NCBI GenBank assembly: GCA_017622295.1 | Contig: JAGARK010000056.1 | Span: 1-64,000 of the forward strand | Direction: 5' to 3' | Source: Oscillospiraceae bacterium | GTDB taxonomy: Bacteria > Bacillota > Clostridia > Oscillospirales > Oscillospiraceae | DNA: 64,000 nt | Part shown: piece after piece, positions 16,882 through 29,047 of the stretch | How positions within the stretch are numbered: the first letter of the stretch is position 1 | Layout: every line of letters starts with the position of its first letter | Notes under the pieces: generated by a model | Seen by the model: only the letters and a program-made list of their open reading frames with translations | Database searches by the model: none | What the model was told of the DNA's origin: nothing | Position numbers and translations under genes: made by a program

Positions 16882-16912
16882 TGCAGGGGCCACCGCAAGG
16901 TTCGCCCCCGCA
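16882..16912. repeat. REP-like palindrome, copy 2
   Basis: TGCAGGGGC (16882-16890) pairs with GCCCCCGCA (16904-16912) with one mismatch, around a loop containing CCGCAAGG. The arms and loop match the palindrome at 7414-7444 at most positions. Confidence 0.65.
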
Positions 16913-16930
16913 TAATACCCCGTTGGCATG

Positions 16931-16966
16931 CAAAAACCGTCCTCTGAAAAGAGGACGGTTTTTTAT
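16931..16966. terminator. Bidirectional terminator
   Basis: AAAAACCGTCCTCT pairs with AGAGGACGGTTTTTT around a GAAA-type loop. It lies between convergent genes. Confidence 0.9.
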
Positions 16967-16971
16967 AGAAT

Positions 16972-17364
16972 TTAGTGGCAGCTGTGGCTTCCGCAGCCGT
17001 GGGAGCCGCAGGTATGGTCTTCGCCGTGGTCGTGATGATTGCAGCGGACATTGGGGTTGTATTCCAAGTCACCTGCCAGCAGGGCTTCCACTGCTGCGTC
17101 GGCTTCGCCGCAGACGCCGCCGTAAAGCTTGATGCCGGCCTGTGCCAGAGCCATCTGGGCGCCGCCGCCGATGCCGCCACAGATCAGGGTGTCCACCTGA
17201 TGCGCTGCAAGGAAGCCTGCCAGAGCGCCGTGGCCGCTGCCCAGGGTGTCAACCACCTGGGAGGAAACGACAGCGCCGTTTTCCACCTGGTAGAGCTTGA
17301 ACTGGGCGGTGTGACCGAAGTGCTGGTAAATCATTTCGTTTTCATAAGTAACTGCAATGGTCAT
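16972..17364 (-). CDS. NifX/NifB-type (dinitrogenase Fe-Mo cofactor family) protein with His/Cys tail
   Basis: The 130-residue protein has the Nitro_FeMo-Co fold (about 1-105): 'MTIAVTYENEMIYQHFGHTAQFKLY' and 'VDTLICGGIGGGAQMALAQAGIKLYGG' are typical. The last about 22 residues are very rich in His and Cys (H-H-D-H, C-G-S-H-G-C-G-S-H-S-C-H), a likely metal-binding tail. The start at 17364 has AAGGAG upstream. No nitrogenase genes are near, so a general metal or cluster chaperone role is more likely than FeMo-co synthesis. It follows a DMT transporter by 16 nt. Confidence 0.88.
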   Translation of the reverse strand: MTIAVTYENEMIYQHFGHTAQFKLYQVENGAVVSSQVVDTLGSGHGALAGFLAAHQVDTLICGGIGGGAQMALAQAGIKLYGGVCGEADAAVEALLAGDLEYNPNVRCNHHDHGEDHTCGSHGCGSHSCH

Positions 17365-17380
17365 GGATATATCTCCTTTG

Positions 17381-18247
17381 TTATGATTTTTCACTGATAT
17401 AGGCGGCGCCCAGAATCAGGACGGCACCGAAGATTTCGAAAATTCCGATGGCTTCGTGGAGGATCAGCGCGGAAAGTGCGATGGCCACAATGGGGTCGAG
17501 ATAGCTCAGCAGTGCCACGGTCTGGGAGGGAAGTTCCTTGGCGGTGCTGAAATACAGGGCATAGGGAATGCCGGTGTGGACGATGCCCGCCACGATCAGC
17601 AGCACCACGGCAGAGGTAGTGAAGGTAATACTGCCGAAATCCTCTGTCAGAAAAGTATAGGGAAGCAGAATCACCGCTGCCAACCCCAGCTGGATGATGG
17701 TCCGGTCAAAGGGGGAGCGGAGGCTGATCTTTTTATTCAGGAGCACCGTAGTGGCATACAGTACCGCGCCGCCCAGGCCGAAGAGAATGCCCTTGAGCTC
17801 CGCCAGAGAGGGAATACCTGTCTTGATGATGCCGGAAACCAACACCATGCCTGCCAGGGCAACCAGCACACATATTCCCTTTTTCGGCGTGATCCGCTCC
17901 CGAAAGAAGAAGTGGGAGCCCAGAACGATCAGACTGGGGGCCATGTAGTAGCACAGCGTAGCGGTGGTGACGGTGGTATAGTTGTAAGCCTCAAACAATA
18001 TGATCCAGTTAAAGCCCAGGGACATGCTGGACAAAACCAGAAGGGGCAGATTCTCCCGGATCTCGGAAAAGCCGGGCCTGCGTTTGGTCAGCATCAGAAC
18101 CAGTGCCAGAAAAGCGGTGCCGATAACGGCCCGGCAAAGGGCGATAAAGCTCGACGGCATGTCAATATAACGCCGGATGATGCCGATGGTGCCGAAAATA
18201 ACGGTTGCCAAAAGAAGCCCCGAAATGCTGGATCGTTTCGATTTCAT
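17381..18247 (-). CDS. DMT-superfamily (EamA) transporter
   Basis: This 288-residue protein has about ten membrane segments in two EamA repeats. 'FNWIILFEAYNYTTVTTATLCYYMAP' and 'YLDPIVAIALSALILHEAIG' are typical of the family, which includes exporters of amino acids and other metabolites. ATG 18247 is chosen for the GAGGTG site 6-7 nt upstream. The NifX-like gene starts 16 nt downstream and may be in the same transcript. Confidence 0.88.
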   Translation of the reverse strand: MKSKRSSISGLLLATVIFGTIGIIRRYIDMPSSFIALCRAVIGTAFLALVLMLTKRRPGFSEIRENLPLLVLSSMSLGFNWIILFEAYNYTTVTTATLCYYMAPSLIVLGSHFFFRERITPKKGICVLVALAGMVLVSGIIKTGIPSLAELKGILFGLGGAVLYATTVLLNKKISLRSPFDRTIIQLGLAAVILLPYTFLTEDFGSITFTTSAVVLLIVAGIVHTGIPYALYFSTAKELPSQTVALLSYLDPIVAIALSALILHEAIGIFEIFGAVLILGAAYISEKS

Positions 18248-18296
18248 GGTAATCACCTCATGTGCTCCATTATAACTCCGAAGGCCGGAAATGTAA

Positions 18297-18327
18297 AGCG
18301 GACTGCCTGTTGACAGTCCGCTTTTCG
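18297..18327 (-). terminator. Probable terminator of the ilv-leu operon
   Basis: AAGCGGACTG and CAGTCCGCTT form a stem with a TTTT run on the plus side and a weaker TTTACATTT on the minus side. It lies just after the last gene of the operon. Confidence 0.65.
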
Positions 18328-18337
18328 TATCACTTGT

Positions 18338-19531
18338 TTAGCGCAGGCTGTCCACAAACTGCCTGGCAGCCCGGGCAGACCGTCCGCCCCGGCTGAGGAC
18401 GAAGCGCTCCGCCAGCATATCCAGCTGTGCGGGATCCATTTCGATGCCCTGCTGGGCCGCCAGATGGTGGACGATGTCCAGATATGTCTGCTTGCTCGGC
18501 TTCTGGAAGGTGATCTGAATACCGAACCGTTCCGACAGGGAGATGATCTCCTGCATGGTGTCGTTGCGGTGGATGTCGTCGCCCTCCCGGTCGGAGAAGG
18601 TCTCCTTCACCAGATGGCGCCGGTTGGAGGTGGCGTAGATCACCACATTCTGGGCCCGGGCGGAGACGGAGCCTTCCAGGATGGCCTTCAGAGCGCTGAA
18701 ATTATCGTCATCGCGCTGGAAGGACAGATCGTCGATGAAGAGAATGAATTTCAGGGGATTGGCGTTGAGTTCATCCAGGATCTCCGGGATCTGGTGGAGT
18801 TGTTCTTTGCGGACTTCAAGGATCCGCAATCCCAGATCGTGCAGCTCGTTGACCACGGCTTTGACAGTGGAGGATTTGCCGGTTCCCGCGTCGCCGGTCA
18901 GCAGGATATTGGCGGCGGGCTTGCCCTCCAGCAGCGCCATGGTGTTATCCAGAATGATCTGCTGCTCCCGCCTGTAGTCGATGAGGGAGGACAGACGGGT
19001 GCCGTCGGGATTCTTCACGGGAACGATCTTTCCCTGGGGATTCAGGTAGAACATGTGATATTTGGCATAGATGCCGTAGCCCAACCTGCCGATATTGGAG
19101 CACCGCTCCCGGTAGCTTTCGGCAATATCCAGCTTCTTAACGGCGAATTTGGGAAGATACCCATCCCAATCCAGGCCCTCCCGGAGGGTCTCCGGGGTCA
19201 GGTCTGCAACGGCCTGTAATACTTCCAGCTCCGCCCGTAGGTCTTCCTCCAGCTCAGGCCATGCCTTGGCGCCCCGGCCAATGATGCGGATGTAGGCATT
19301 CTCGTCGCAGCCGGTGATGCTCTGAATGTAGCCCGCAAGAGTCCGCTTTTCGGTGCCATAGAGGCAGCTGACAAACTGAGCGTACCGGGAAACGGACTCC
19401 GGGCTATTGTCAGCACCGGTAGATTCCAGATACTGGCACAGCGCTTCGATCACGGGGTCATCCAGAAGACTCCGGAAGATGGCAAGAGACTTCAGTCGGA
19501 TACCGAGCGTATAGAGCTTCGGGCTGCTCAT
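18338..19531 (-). CDS. DUF815 family AAA-type ATP-binding protein
   Basis: This 397-residue protein matches DUF815 AAA-type ATPases. It has an N-terminal helical region (about 1-190), Walker A '[13 protein letters not shown]' (about 210-222), Walker B-like '[10 protein letters not shown]' and a sensor-like '[13 protein letters not shown]', with a C-terminal lid ('[15 protein letters not shown]'). The cellular role of DUF815 proteins is not established. Its ATG overlaps the ilvD stop (ATGA), so it is translationally coupled to the branched-chain amino-acid operon. Confidence 0.88.
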   Translation of the reverse strand: MSSPKLYTLGIRLKSLAIFRSLLDDPVIEALCQYLESTGADNSPESVSRYAQFVSCLYGTEKRTLAGYIQSITGCDENAYIRIIGRGAKAWPELEEDLRAELEVLQAVADLTPETLREGLDWDGYLPKFAVKKLDIAESYRERCSNIGRLGYGIYAKYHMFYLNPQGKIVPVKNPDGTRLSSLIDYRREQQIILDNTMALLEGKPAANILLTGDAGTGKSSTVKAVVNELHDLGLRILEVRKEQLHQIPEILDELNANPLKFILFIDDLSFQRDDDNFSALKAILEGSVSARAQNVVIYATSNRRHLVKETFSDREGDDIHRNDTMQEIISLSERFGIQITFQKPSKQTYLDIVHHLAAQQGIEMDPAQLDMLAERFVLSRGGRSARAARQFVDSLR

Positions 19532-21186
19532 ATATTCAGAATTGCGCCCTTGGCGCCGGAGGATACCAGAGCCGCGTAGCGCTTGAGGTAGCCGGAGAGT
19601 TCCTTCTTCCTGGGAACGAAATTGGCCATGCGCTCGGCCAATTCCTCGTCGGAGATCTTCAGCTCCAGCTTGTTATTCGGAATATCGATGGAGATGATGT
19701 CGCCGTCGCGGACCACGCCGATGACGCCGCCGGAAGCGGCCTCGGGGGAAACATGGCCGATGCAGGCGCCGCGGGTGGCACCGGAGAAGCGACCGTCGGT
19801 GATCAGAGCGACGGAACCTCCCAGACCCATGCCCATGATGGCGGAGGTAGGATTGAGCATCTCGCGCATGCCGGGACCGCCCTTGGGGCCTTCGTAGCGG
19901 ATGACCACCACGTCGCCTGCTACGATCTTGCCTGCATTGATGGCCGCCTGCGCGTCCTCTTCGCACTCGAAGACCTTTGCGGGGCCCTCGTGGACCAGCA
20001 TCTCAGGCAGCACGGCGGAGCGCTTGACCACGCCGCCGTCCAGCGCCAGATTGCCCTTCAGCACGGCAATGCCGCCGGTGGGGGAGTAGGGGTTCTCCAC
20101 GGTGCGTATAACGGAAGGATCCTTATTGATGACGCCCCGCAGATTATCCTCCATGGTCTTGCCGGTACAGGTCAGCACGGAGGTGTCCAGCAGGTTCAGC
20201 TTCGTCAGCTCCTTCAGCACCGCGTAGACGCCGCCTGCCTCGTTCAGGTCTTCCATGTAGGTGGGGCCAGCGGGAGCCAGATGGCAAAGGTTGGGAGTCA
20301 CTGCGGAGATGTCGTTGGCCATGTCCAGGTCAAAGTCCACGCCGCATTCGTTTGCGATGGCGGGCAGATGGAGCATGGAATTGGTGGAGCAGCCCAGAGC
20401 CATATCGGCAGTCAGGGCGTTGCGCAGGGCGGCGGCGGTCATGATGTCCCGGGGACGGATGTTCTGCTTCACCAGTTCCATGACCTGCATGCCGGCGTGC
20501 TTGGCCAGCTCGATGCGGGCGGAGTAGACGGCGGGGATGGTGCCGTTGCCCTTGAGGCCCATACCCAGAACCTCCGTCAGGCAGTTCATGGAGTTGGCGG
20601 TGTACATACCGGAGCAGGAGCCGCAGGTGGGGCAGGTATTTTCTTCGCAGAGGGTTAGTTCGGCCTCATCGATCTTGCCGGCGGAGTAGGCGCCCACGGC
20701 TTCAAACATGGAGCTGAGGCTGGTCTTCTTGCCGTGGACCCGGCCTGCCAGCATGGGGCCGCCGGAGACAAAGACGGTGGGGATATTGACACGGGCTGCG
20801 GCCATCAGCAGGCCGGGCACGTTCTTATCACAGTTGGGAACCATCACAACGCCGTCAAAGCCGTGAGCCCGAAGCATGGACTCGGTGGAGTCGGCGATGA
20901 GGTCACGGGTGACCAGGGAATACTTCATACCCTCATGGCCCATGGCGATGCCGTCGCAGACGGCGATGGCAGGGAAGACGATGGGGGTGCCGCCGGCCAT
21001 GGCAACGCCCAGCTTCACGGCGTCCACGATCTTGTCCAGATTCATGTGACCGGGTACGATCTCATTGTAGGAGCTGACCACAGCGATCAGGGGACGCTGT
21101 TGTTCCTCCCGGGTCAGACCCAGGGCGTGATAGAGGCTGCGGTGGGGCGCGTTCTGGGCGCCATTGACGATGGTGTCTTTAATCAT
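19528..21186 (-). CDS. ilvD: Dihydroxy-acid dehydratase
   Basis: IlvD dehydrates 2,3-dihydroxy-3-methyl acids to the 2-oxo acids of valine and isoleucine. The 552-residue length is normal. Fe-S cluster Cys residues are seen in '[11 protein letters not shown]' (about 116-126) and '[19 protein letters not shown]' (about 187-205). It follows ilvC after 80 nt that include a strong hairpin, and overlaps the DUF815 gene by 4 nt. Confidence 0.97.
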   Translation of the reverse strand: MIKDTIVNGAQNAPHRSLYHALGLTREEQQRPLIAVVSSYNEIVPGHMNLDKIVDAVKLGVAMAGGTPIVFPAIAVCDGIAMGHEGMKYSLVTRDLIADSTESMLRAHGFDGVVMVPNCDKNVPGLLMAAARVNIPTVFVSGGPMLAGRVHGKKTSLSSMFEAVGAYSAGKIDEAELTLCEENTCPTCGSCSGMYTANSMNCLTEVLGMGLKGNGTIPAVYSARIELAKHAGMQVMELVKQNIRPRDIMTAAALRNALTADMALGCSTNSMLHLPAIANECGVDFDLDMANDISAVTPNLCHLAPAGPTYMEDLNEAGGVYAVLKELTKLNLLDTSVLTCTGKTMEDNLRGVINKDPSVIRTVENPYSPTGGIAVLKGNLALDGGVVKRSAVLPEMLVHEGPAKVFECEEDAQAAINAGKIVAGDVVVIRYEGPKGGPGMREMLNPTSAIMGMGLGGSVALITDGRFSGATRGACIGHVSPEAASGGVIGVVRDGDIISIDIPNNKLELKISDEELAERMANFVPRKKELSGYLKRYAALVSSGAKGAILNI

Positions 21187-21230
21187 AACAGCATTCCTGC
21201 TTTCTTTATTGGGATGAAATAAATGCGTTG

Positions 21231-21258
21231 CAGGGGAGGGGCGATGCCCCTCCCCTTA
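21231..21258 (-). other. Strong hairpin between ilvC and ilvD
   Basis: On the minus strand GGGGAGGGG and CCCCTCCCC pair around CATCG, with extra flanking pairs. No T run follows, so it is more likely an mRNA-stability or processing hairpin, or a weak attenuator, than a full terminator. Confidence 0.6.
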
Positions 21259-21266
21259 GGTTTTGA

Positions 21267-22831
<1,565 letters not shown>

Positions 22832-22832
22832 A

Positions 22833-24503
22833 TCAGTCACCAACCTTTACGATAATGTCGTCCATGGAACCGCCAGGAGGCATCATGGGAAGGACGAATT
22901 CATCCTTGTCCAGGATGCAGTCGATCACATAGGGGCCGGAGCTTTCGAAGGCCTTTGTCAGAGCCGCATCCAGCTCCTGAAGGGTGGTGGCACGGCTGCC
23001 TGCCGCGCCGAAGGCTTCGGCCAGCTTTACAAAGTCGGTCTTGCGCTTGTCGAGCATGGTGTTGGAGTAGTGCTTGTCAAAGAACAGGGTCTGCCACTGG
23101 CGAACCATGCCCAGCACGCTGTTGTTGATCACCAGGATCACCAGGGGGATATTCTCTGCCACAGCGGTGGCCAGCTCCGTCAGATTCATGCCGAAGCTTC
23201 CGTCGCCGGTGATCAGCACGGTCTTCTCGCCGGTGCCCAGCTGGGTGCCCATGGCGGCGCCCATGCCGAAGCCCATGGTGCCCAGACCGCCGGAGGAAAT
23301 GAACCGGCGGGGGTTCTTGAAGTTGATGTAACGGGCGGCCCACATTTGATGCTGACCCACGTCAGTGGCAACGGGTGTATTTTCGCTCAGATGCTTATTG
23401 AGGGTCATCATGATATTTCTGGGGGTGATGCCGTCGCGGTGGTCGAGACCTGCTTCCTCTGCGTCCACCAGGGCCTGAACCTCCGCCTGCCACTGGGGGC
23501 GGCTGGCCTTGTTCAGCAGGGGAATCAGCTTCTGCAGGGTCATCTTGATGTCACCCCGGAGGGCGTGGGCGGCGGAGACAGACTTGTTCAGCTCGGCGCC
23601 GTCGATGTCGATGTGGACGATCTTGGTGCCCACGGCGAATTTGAAGCGGTTGCCGGTGGCACGGTCGTTAAAGCGGCCGCCCAGGGCGATGATGCAGTCG
23701 GAATGGGCCATGGAAGTGGTGCAGGCGTAGTGGCCGTGCATGCCCTGCATACCCAGAAATCTCGGATAGTCGCTAGGGATTGCGGAGACGCCCATCATGG
23801 AGCAGCCGATAGGCGCGTCGATCAGCTCAGCCAGCTGCAGCAGCTCATCCTGGGCGCCGCTGGTGTTCAGACCGCCGCCGAAGTAAATGAAGGGCTTCTG
23901 GCAGGAGTTGATGCACTCAGCCGCCTGCTGGATGCGGATGTCCTTGGCAGCCCAGGGCTCATTGGGCTGGGCGGGGGGCTTGGGCTCGTAATCATACATG
24001 GCCACCTGGACGTCCTTGGGCACGTCCACCAGCACGGGGCCGGGACGGCCGGAGGCCGCCAGAGTGAAGGCCTCCCGGATGGTGTCCTGCAGGTCATCGA
24101 TAGCACCGACGAAGTAGTTGTGCTTGGTGATGGGCAGGGTAATACCCGTGATGTCGATCTCCTGGAAGCCGTCGGTGCCGATGATGCTCTGGGGAACGTT
24201 GCCGGTGATGGCAACCATGGGGATGGAGTCCATGAAAGCGGTGGCGATACCGGTGACCAGATTGGTGGCACCGGGGCCGGAGGTTGCGATGCAGACGCCC
24301 ACCTTGCCGGTGGCACGGGAGTAGCCGTCGGCGGCGTGGGAGGCGCCCTGCTCATGGGCGGTCAGCACATGGCGCAGCTCATCCTGATACTTATACAGGG
24401 AATCGTAGATGTTGATAACCTGTCCGCCGGGGTAACCGAATACCACGTCAACGCCCTGATCGATCAGGGTACGGACGATAATATCAGAACCGGATAGTTT
24501 CAT
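22833..24503 (-). CDS. ilvB: Acetolactate synthase large (catalytic) subunit
   Basis: IlvB condenses pyruvate with pyruvate or 2-oxobutyrate using thiamine diphosphate. The 556-residue length is normal. The N-terminal TPP domain has the catalytic Glu in '[18 protein letters not shown]' (about 49-66), a central FAD-binding domain follows, and the C-terminal TPP/Mg2+ motif is '[20 protein letters not shown]' (about 431-450). It is directly followed by ilvN. Confidence 0.97.
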   Translation of the reverse strand: MKLSGSDIIVRTLIDQGVDVVFGYPGGQVINIYDSLYKYQDELRHVLTAHEQGASHAADGYSRATGKVGVCIATSGPGATNLVTGIATAFMDSIPMVAITGNVPQSIIGTDGFQEIDITGITLPITKHNYFVGAIDDLQDTIREAFTLAASGRPGPVLVDVPKDVQVAMYDYEPKPPAQPNEPWAAKDIRIQQAAECINSCQKPFIYFGGGLNTSGAQDELLQLAELIDAPIGCSMMGVSAIPSDYPRFLGMQGMHGHYACTTSMAHSDCIIALGGRFNDRATGNRFKFAVGTKIVHIDIDGAELNKSVSAAHALRGDIKMTLQKLIPLLNKASRPQWQAEVQALVDAEEAGLDHRDGITPRNIMMTLNKHLSENTPVATDVGQHQMWAARYINFKNPRRFISSGGLGTMGFGMGAAMGTQLGTGEKTVLITGDGSFGMNLTELATAVAENIPLVILVINNSVLGMVRQWQTLFFDKHYSNTMLDKRKTDFVKLAEAFGAAGSRATTLQELDAALTKAFESSGPYVIDCILDKDEFVLPMMPPGGSMDDIIVKVGD

Positions 24504-24507
24504 TCGA

Positions 24508-25593
24508 TCACTCTCTTTTCATTTTTTCGATAATCAGTCTGCCCATTTCCGTGCAGCCGACCTGGATGCAGGCCGGATCACCGGAGAGGATATCGCCGGT
24601 GCGGTATCCTTCATCCAGGACAGCGCTGACTGCGGATTCAATGCAGTCGGCTTCCGCGGCCATGTCGAAGGAGTAACGAAGCATCATGGCGGCGGAGAGG
24701 ATGGTGCCGATGGGGTTGGCAATGTCCTGTCCCGCAATGTCCGGGGCGGAGCCATGGATCGGCTCATACAGGCCGCAGCTGGACGCGCCCAGGGAAGAGG
24801 ATGGGATCATGCCGATGGAGCCTGTAATCATGGAGGCCTCATCGGACAGGATATCGCCGAACATGTTTTCCGTCACGATGACGTCAAACTGGCTGGGATT
24901 CTTGACGATCTGCATGGCGCAGTTGTCAACCAGCATATCGGAAAGCTCCACATCGGGATATTCCGCAGCAAGACGGTGCATGACCTTCTTCCACAGCCGG
25001 GAGGAGTCCAGCACATTGCTCTTTTCCACGGAGCAGAGGCGTTTGCTCCGCTTTTGGGCGGTCTCGAAGCCGATACGTCCAATGCGTTCAATTTCCGACT
25101 CGGAGTAGGTCAGCTCGTCGATGGCGAGGAGCCGGCCATCTTTGGTGATGGTATTGTGGGCACCGAAGTAAATACCGCCGATCAGCTCCCGGACGATGAT
25201 GAAATCGATGCCCTGGGCTACAATAGACGGTTTCAGGGGAGAGGCGTCCGCCAGCTGGGGCCAGATCTTGGCAGGGCGGTTATTGGAGTAGACGCCCATA
25301 TCGGCCCGCAGCCGCAGCAGACCCTTTTCGGGCCGCATGGGGCCGGGAACATCATTCCACTTGGGGCCGCCTACGGCGCCCAGCAGGACGCTGTCGGAAG
25401 CCAGACATTTGTCAAGCTCCGCCTGGGGCAGGGGATCGCCGAAGCGGTCAATGGCGCAGCCGCCCATGTCCACATCTGTAAAGGTGAATTCATGGCCGTA
25501 AAGCGCGGCGATTTTATCTAATACCTTCAGCGCTTCGCCGACGATCTCGGGGCCGATACCGTCGCCGCGAATAACCGCGATATTTTTCTTCAT
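24508..25593 (-). CDS. leuB: 3-isopropylmalate dehydrogenase
   Basis: LeuB oxidatively decarboxylates 3-isopropylmalate with NAD+. The 361-residue length is normal. It has the N-terminal '[21 protein letters not shown]', '[12 protein letters not shown]' and the metal- and NAD-binding stretch '[20 protein letters not shown]' (about 238-257). It lies 4 nt before ilvB and 6 nt after leuD in a tight operon. Confidence 0.97.
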   Translation of the reverse strand: MKKNIAVIRGDGIGPEIVGEALKVLDKIAALYGHEFTFTDVDMGGCAIDRFGDPLPQAELDKCLASDSVLLGAVGGPKWNDVPGPMRPEKGLLRLRADMGVYSNNRPAKIWPQLADASPLKPSIVAQGIDFIIVRELIGGIYFGAHNTITKDGRLLAIDELTYSESEIERIGRIGFETAQKRSKRLCSVEKSNVLDSSRLWKKVMHRLAAEYPDVELSDMLVDNCAMQIVKNPSQFDVIVTENMFGDILSDEASMITGSIGMIPSSSLGASSCGLYEPIHGSAPDIAGQDIANPIGTILSAAMMLRYSFDMAAEADCIESAVSAVLDEGYRTGDILSGDPACIQVGCTEMGRLIIEKMKRE

Positions 25594-25599
25594 AGTATA

Positions 25600-26085
25600 T
25601 CACTCTTCCTTCAAAGATGCAAGCAGTCCGCCCTTAGTGATGATGTTCTGGATAAAGGGAGGGAAGGGAGCTGCCTGATAGGTCTTTCCGTTGGTGAGAT
25701 TGGTAATGATGCCGGTGTCGAAGTTGACGTTGACCTGATCGCCCGCCTGGATCTCTTCCGCTGCCTGCTCGCATTCCAGGATGGGCAGGCCGATGTTGAT
25801 AGCATTGCGGTAGAAGATCCGGGCGAAGGATTTTGCGATGACGCAGCCGGTGCCGCAGGTCTTGATGACCAGGGGAGCATGCTCACGGGAGGAGCCGCAG
25901 CCGAAGTTCCAGCCTGCTACCATCACGTCGCCGGGGCTGACCTTATTCACATATTCGGCGTCAATGTCTTCCATGCAGTGCTTTGCAAGTTCTTTGGCAT
26001 CGGAGGTATTTAAGTAGCGGGCGGGGATGATGACATCGGTATCCACATTATCAGGATATTTGAAAACCTTACCTTCTGTTTTCAT
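25600..26085 (-). CDS. leuD: 3-isopropylmalate dehydratase small subunit
   Basis: LeuD pairs with LeuC to isomerise 2- to 3-isopropylmalate. The 161 residues are typical of the small LeuD form: '[16 protein letters not shown]' (about 9-24) and '[11 protein letters not shown]' (about 60-70). Its start overlaps the leuC stop by 4 nt. Confidence 0.96.
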   Translation of the reverse strand: MKTEGKVFKYPDNVDTDVIIPARYLNTSDAKELAKHCMEDIDAEYVNKVSPGDVMVAGWNFGCGSSREHAPLVIKTCGTGCVIAKSFARIFYRNAINIGLPILECEQAAEEIQAGDQVNVNFDTGIITNLTNGKTYQAAPFPPFIQNIITKGGLLASLKEE

Positions 26086-27347
26086 CTCACTACCTCCTTG
26101 GGTGCGGTGATGTAGCCAGTGAGGGCGCTGGCTGCGGCGGTGGCGGGGCTGGCCAGATACACTTCGCTGTCCACATGGCCCATGCGGCCGACGAAATTGC
26201 GGTTGGTGGTGGCGACGCAGCGTTCACCCGCTGCCAGGATGCCCATGTAACCGCCGAGACAGGGGCCACAGGTGGGGGTGGAGACCACGGCGCCTGCGTC
26301 GATGAAGGCGGTGACGTAGCCCCGCTCCACGCATTCCCGATAAATCTGCATGGTGGCGGGAATGATGATGCAGCGGACACCGGGAGCAACCTGCTTGCCC
26401 TTCAGGGTCTCGTAGGCGGCTTCCATATCTTCCATCCGGCCGTTGGTGCAGGAGCCGATGACCACCTGGTCGATCCTAATTTCACTTAATTCAGCGGCGG
26501 GATGGGTGTTTTCGGGAAGATGGGGGCAGGCCACGGTGGGAACGATCTTACTCAGATCAATTTCAATAACCTTTTCGTATTCTGCGTCCGGGTCTGCGGT
26601 GTAAACAACGGGAGTCCGCTCGCATCGGCCTTCCATATAGTTCTTGGTCACATCATCCACGGGGAAGATGCCGTTCTTGGCGCCGGCCTCGATGGCCATG
26701 TTGCAAATGCACAGCCGGTCGTCCATCGTCAGGGAGGCAACGCCGGAGCCGGTGAACTCCATGCTTTTGTACAGCGCGCCGTCCACGCCAATCATACCGA
26801 TAATGGTCAAAATCACGTCCTTGCCGCTGCAGTTGGCGGGAAGCTGACCGGTGAGCTCAAAACGGATGGCAGAGGGTACCTTGAACCAGGCCATGCCCGT
26901 TGCCATGCCGGCGGCCATGTCGGTGGAGCCGACGCCGGTGGAAAAGGCACCCAGGGCGCCGTAGGTGCAGGTGTGGGAGTCGGCGCCGATGATGCAGTCA
27001 CCTGCGGTGACCACGCCCTGCTCAGGCAGCAGCGCGTGCTCGATGCCCATCTTGCCCACATCGTAGAAGTGGCTGACACAGTGGGAACATGCAAATTCCC
27101 GGCACTGCTTGCTCTGCTCGGCGGCCTTGATGTCCTTGTTGGGGACAAAATGGTCCAGGACGATGGCAATGCGGTCCTTGTCAAAGACCCTGTCAAAGCC
27201 TGCCTTTTTGAATTCGTTGACGGCCACGGGGGTGGTGATGTCGTTGCCCAGCACGATGTCCAGCTTTGCGTTGATCAGCTGACCGGCTGTTACAGCATCC
27301 AATCCCGCGTGGGCGGCGAGGATCTTCTGAGTCATTGTCATACCCAT
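26082..27347 (-). CDS. leuC: 3-isopropylmalate dehydratase large subunit
   Basis: LeuC carries the [4Fe-4S] cluster of isopropylmalate isomerase. The 421-residue protein shows '[21 protein letters not shown]' (about 119-139) and the cluster Cys in 'GSCTNGR' and 'CGPCLGG' (about 360). The start at 27347 is preceded by AAAGGAG at good spacing. It begins 3 nt after leuA. Confidence 0.96.
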   Translation of the reverse strand: MGMTMTQKILAAHAGLDAVTAGQLINAKLDIVLGNDITTPVAVNEFKKAGFDRVFDKDRIAIVLDHFVPNKDIKAAEQSKQCREFACSHCVSHFYDVGKMGIEHALLPEQGVVTAGDCIIGADSHTCTYGALGAFSTGVGSTDMAAGMATGMAWFKVPSAIRFELTGQLPANCSGKDVILTIIGMIGVDGALYKSMEFTGSGVASLTMDDRLCICNMAIEAGAKNGIFPVDDVTKNYMEGRCERTPVVYTADPDAEYEKVIEIDLSKIVPTVACPHLPENTHPAAELSEIRIDQVVIGSCTNGRMEDMEAAYETLKGKQVAPGVRCIIIPATMQIYRECVERGYVTAFIDAGAVVSTPTCGPCLGGYMGILAAGERCVATTNRNFVGRMGHVDSEVYLASPATAAASALTGYITAPKEVVR

Positions 27348-27350
27348 GGC

Positions 27351-29021
27351 TTATTCTCCTTTGATCATATTGTTGTAAGCGCTCAGCAGCGCGTAGATAC
27401 TGGCGCGGGTGATGTCAGTGTTGGTGCCGGCGCCGTAGTGCATCTTGCCAAATTCGTCCTCGATGCCGATATAGGCGGCGGCGGTGGAGTTGGAGGCCTT
27501 CTCCTGGACGGAATGTTCGGTGTAGATCTTCAGGGTGTATTTGGAGCCGGTGTAGTCATGCAGCGCCTGGCTGACGGCGTCCAGAGAGCCGTTGCCGATG
27601 GCGGCGATGGTGGTGGGAACACCGTGGCGGATGAAGGTCACGCTGGCGTGGACCACATCGATGGCGGAGCGGGTGATGTGCATCTCACTGATGCCGATGG
27701 GGGAGTGGACATTCAGGTAGTGCTCCATGAAGATGCCCAGCACATCCTCGCCCTTGAGCTCCCGGTGGTCGTGGTCGGAAATGCTCTTGCAGAGGTAACT
27801 GAAGTGCTCGCGCATCTGGGGAGGCAGATTGTAGCCGTAGGTCTGCTCCAACAGATAGCCGATGCCGCCCTTGCCGGACTGGGAGTTGACCCGGATGACG
27901 TCGGCGTCGTAGGTGCGGCTGATATCCTTGGGGTCGATGGGGATGTAGGGAACGGTCCACCGGTGCAGATTATTTTCCTCGCGCCACTTCATGCCCTTGG
28001 CAATGGCATCCTGATGGGAGCCCGAGAAGGCGGCGAAGACCAGGGCACCCGCGTAGGGACTGCGTTCATAGACGTGCATTCTGGTGCATTTTTCATAGGT
28101 TTCCACGATGGCAGGCATATTGGAGAAGTCCAGATTGGGCTCCACGCCGTGGGAGTACATATTCATAGCCAGGGTGATGATGTCCACATTGCCCGTCCGC
28201 TCGCCGTTGCCGAAGAGGGTGCCTTCGACGCGATCCGCGCCGGCTAGCAGCGCCAGCTCCGTGTCGGCCACGCCGGTGCCCCGGTCGTTGTGGGGGTGCA
28301 GGGAAATGGTGACGTATTCCCGGTACTTGAGGTTTTCGTGCATGTATTCGACCTGACTGGCGTAGATATGGGGCAGGCTCATTTCCACGGTGACAGGCAG
28401 ATTGATGATGACATTGTTGTCAGGGCCGGGCTCCAGAACATCCAGAACCGCGTTGCATACCTCCAGAGCGTATTCGGGCTCTGTGCCGGTGAAGCTTTCG
28501 GGGGAGTACTCAAAGCGGAAATTTCCCTCATATTCGGCGGCCAGCTTCTTGACCAGCTGCGCGCCCTCTACGGCGATCTTCTTGATCTCCTCTTTGGACT
28601 TCCTGAAGACCTGCTCCCGCTGGGCAACGGAGGTGGAGTTATAGAAGTGGATGATGGCGTTGGGCGCGCCCTTGCAGGCGTCGAAGGTCTTGCGGATGAT
28701 GTGTTCCCGGCACTGGGTCAGGACCTGAACGGTCACATCCTGGGGAATCATGTCATTTTCGATCAGCGTCCGCAGGAATTCGTATTCCGTTTCGGAAGCG
28801 GCGGGGAAGCCCACCTCGATCTCCTTGAAGCCGACCTTCAGAAGTAGTCGGTAGAACTCCAGCTTCTCTTCCAGACTCATGGGGATCACCAGACTCTGGT
28901 TGCCGTCGCGCAGGTCAACGCTGCACCATGCGGGGGCCTTTTCGATGTGATCCTTCTGAACCCACTTGTAGTGGTTACCCGGAGCCGGGTAATAGCCGAT
29001 GGAGTACTTACTGGTATTCAT
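27351..29021 (-). CDS. leuA: 2-isopropylmalate synthase
   Basis: LeuA condenses acetyl-CoA with 2-oxoisovalerate, the first committed step to leucine. The 556 residues fit the longer type-2 LeuA with an N-terminal extension ('WVQKDHIEKAPAWCSVDLRDGNQSL', catalytic Asp/Arg in D-L-R-D-G-N). The metal ligands H-x-H are in 'ISLHPHNDRGTG'. The C-terminal regulatory domain (about 440-556) mediates leucine feedback inhibition. Confidence 0.96.
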   Translation of the reverse strand: MNTSKYSIGYYPAPGNHYKWVQKDHIEKAPAWCSVDLRDGNQSLVIPMSLEEKLEFYRLLLKVGFKEIEVGFPAASETEYEFLRTLIENDMIPQDVTVQVLTQCREHIIRKTFDACKGAPNAIIHFYNSTSVAQREQVFRKSKEEIKKIAVEGAQLVKKLAAEYEGNFRFEYSPESFTGTEPEYALEVCNAVLDVLEPGPDNNVIINLPVTVEMSLPHIYASQVEYMHENLKYREYVTISLHPHNDRGTGVADTELALLAGADRVEGTLFGNGERTGNVDIITLAMNMYSHGVEPNLDFSNMPAIVETYEKCTRMHVYERSPYAGALVFAAFSGSHQDAIAKGMKWREENNLHRWTVPYIPIDPKDISRTYDADVIRVNSQSGKGGIGYLLEQTYGYNLPPQMREHFSYLCKSISDHDHRELKGEDVLGIFMEHYLNVHSPIGISEMHITRSAIDVVHASVTFIRHGVPTTIAAIGNGSLDAVSQALHDYTGSKYTLKIYTEHSVQEKASNSTAAAYIGIEDEFGKMHYGAGTNTDITRASIYALLSAYNNMIKGE

Positions 29022-29047
29022 ACTGACTTTCTCCTTTGCCTGAGATT

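Noticed and set aside
26502..28247. Long open frame on the plus strand opposite leuC/leuA
   Set aside because: Antisense shadow of leuC and leuA. It has no ribosome site.
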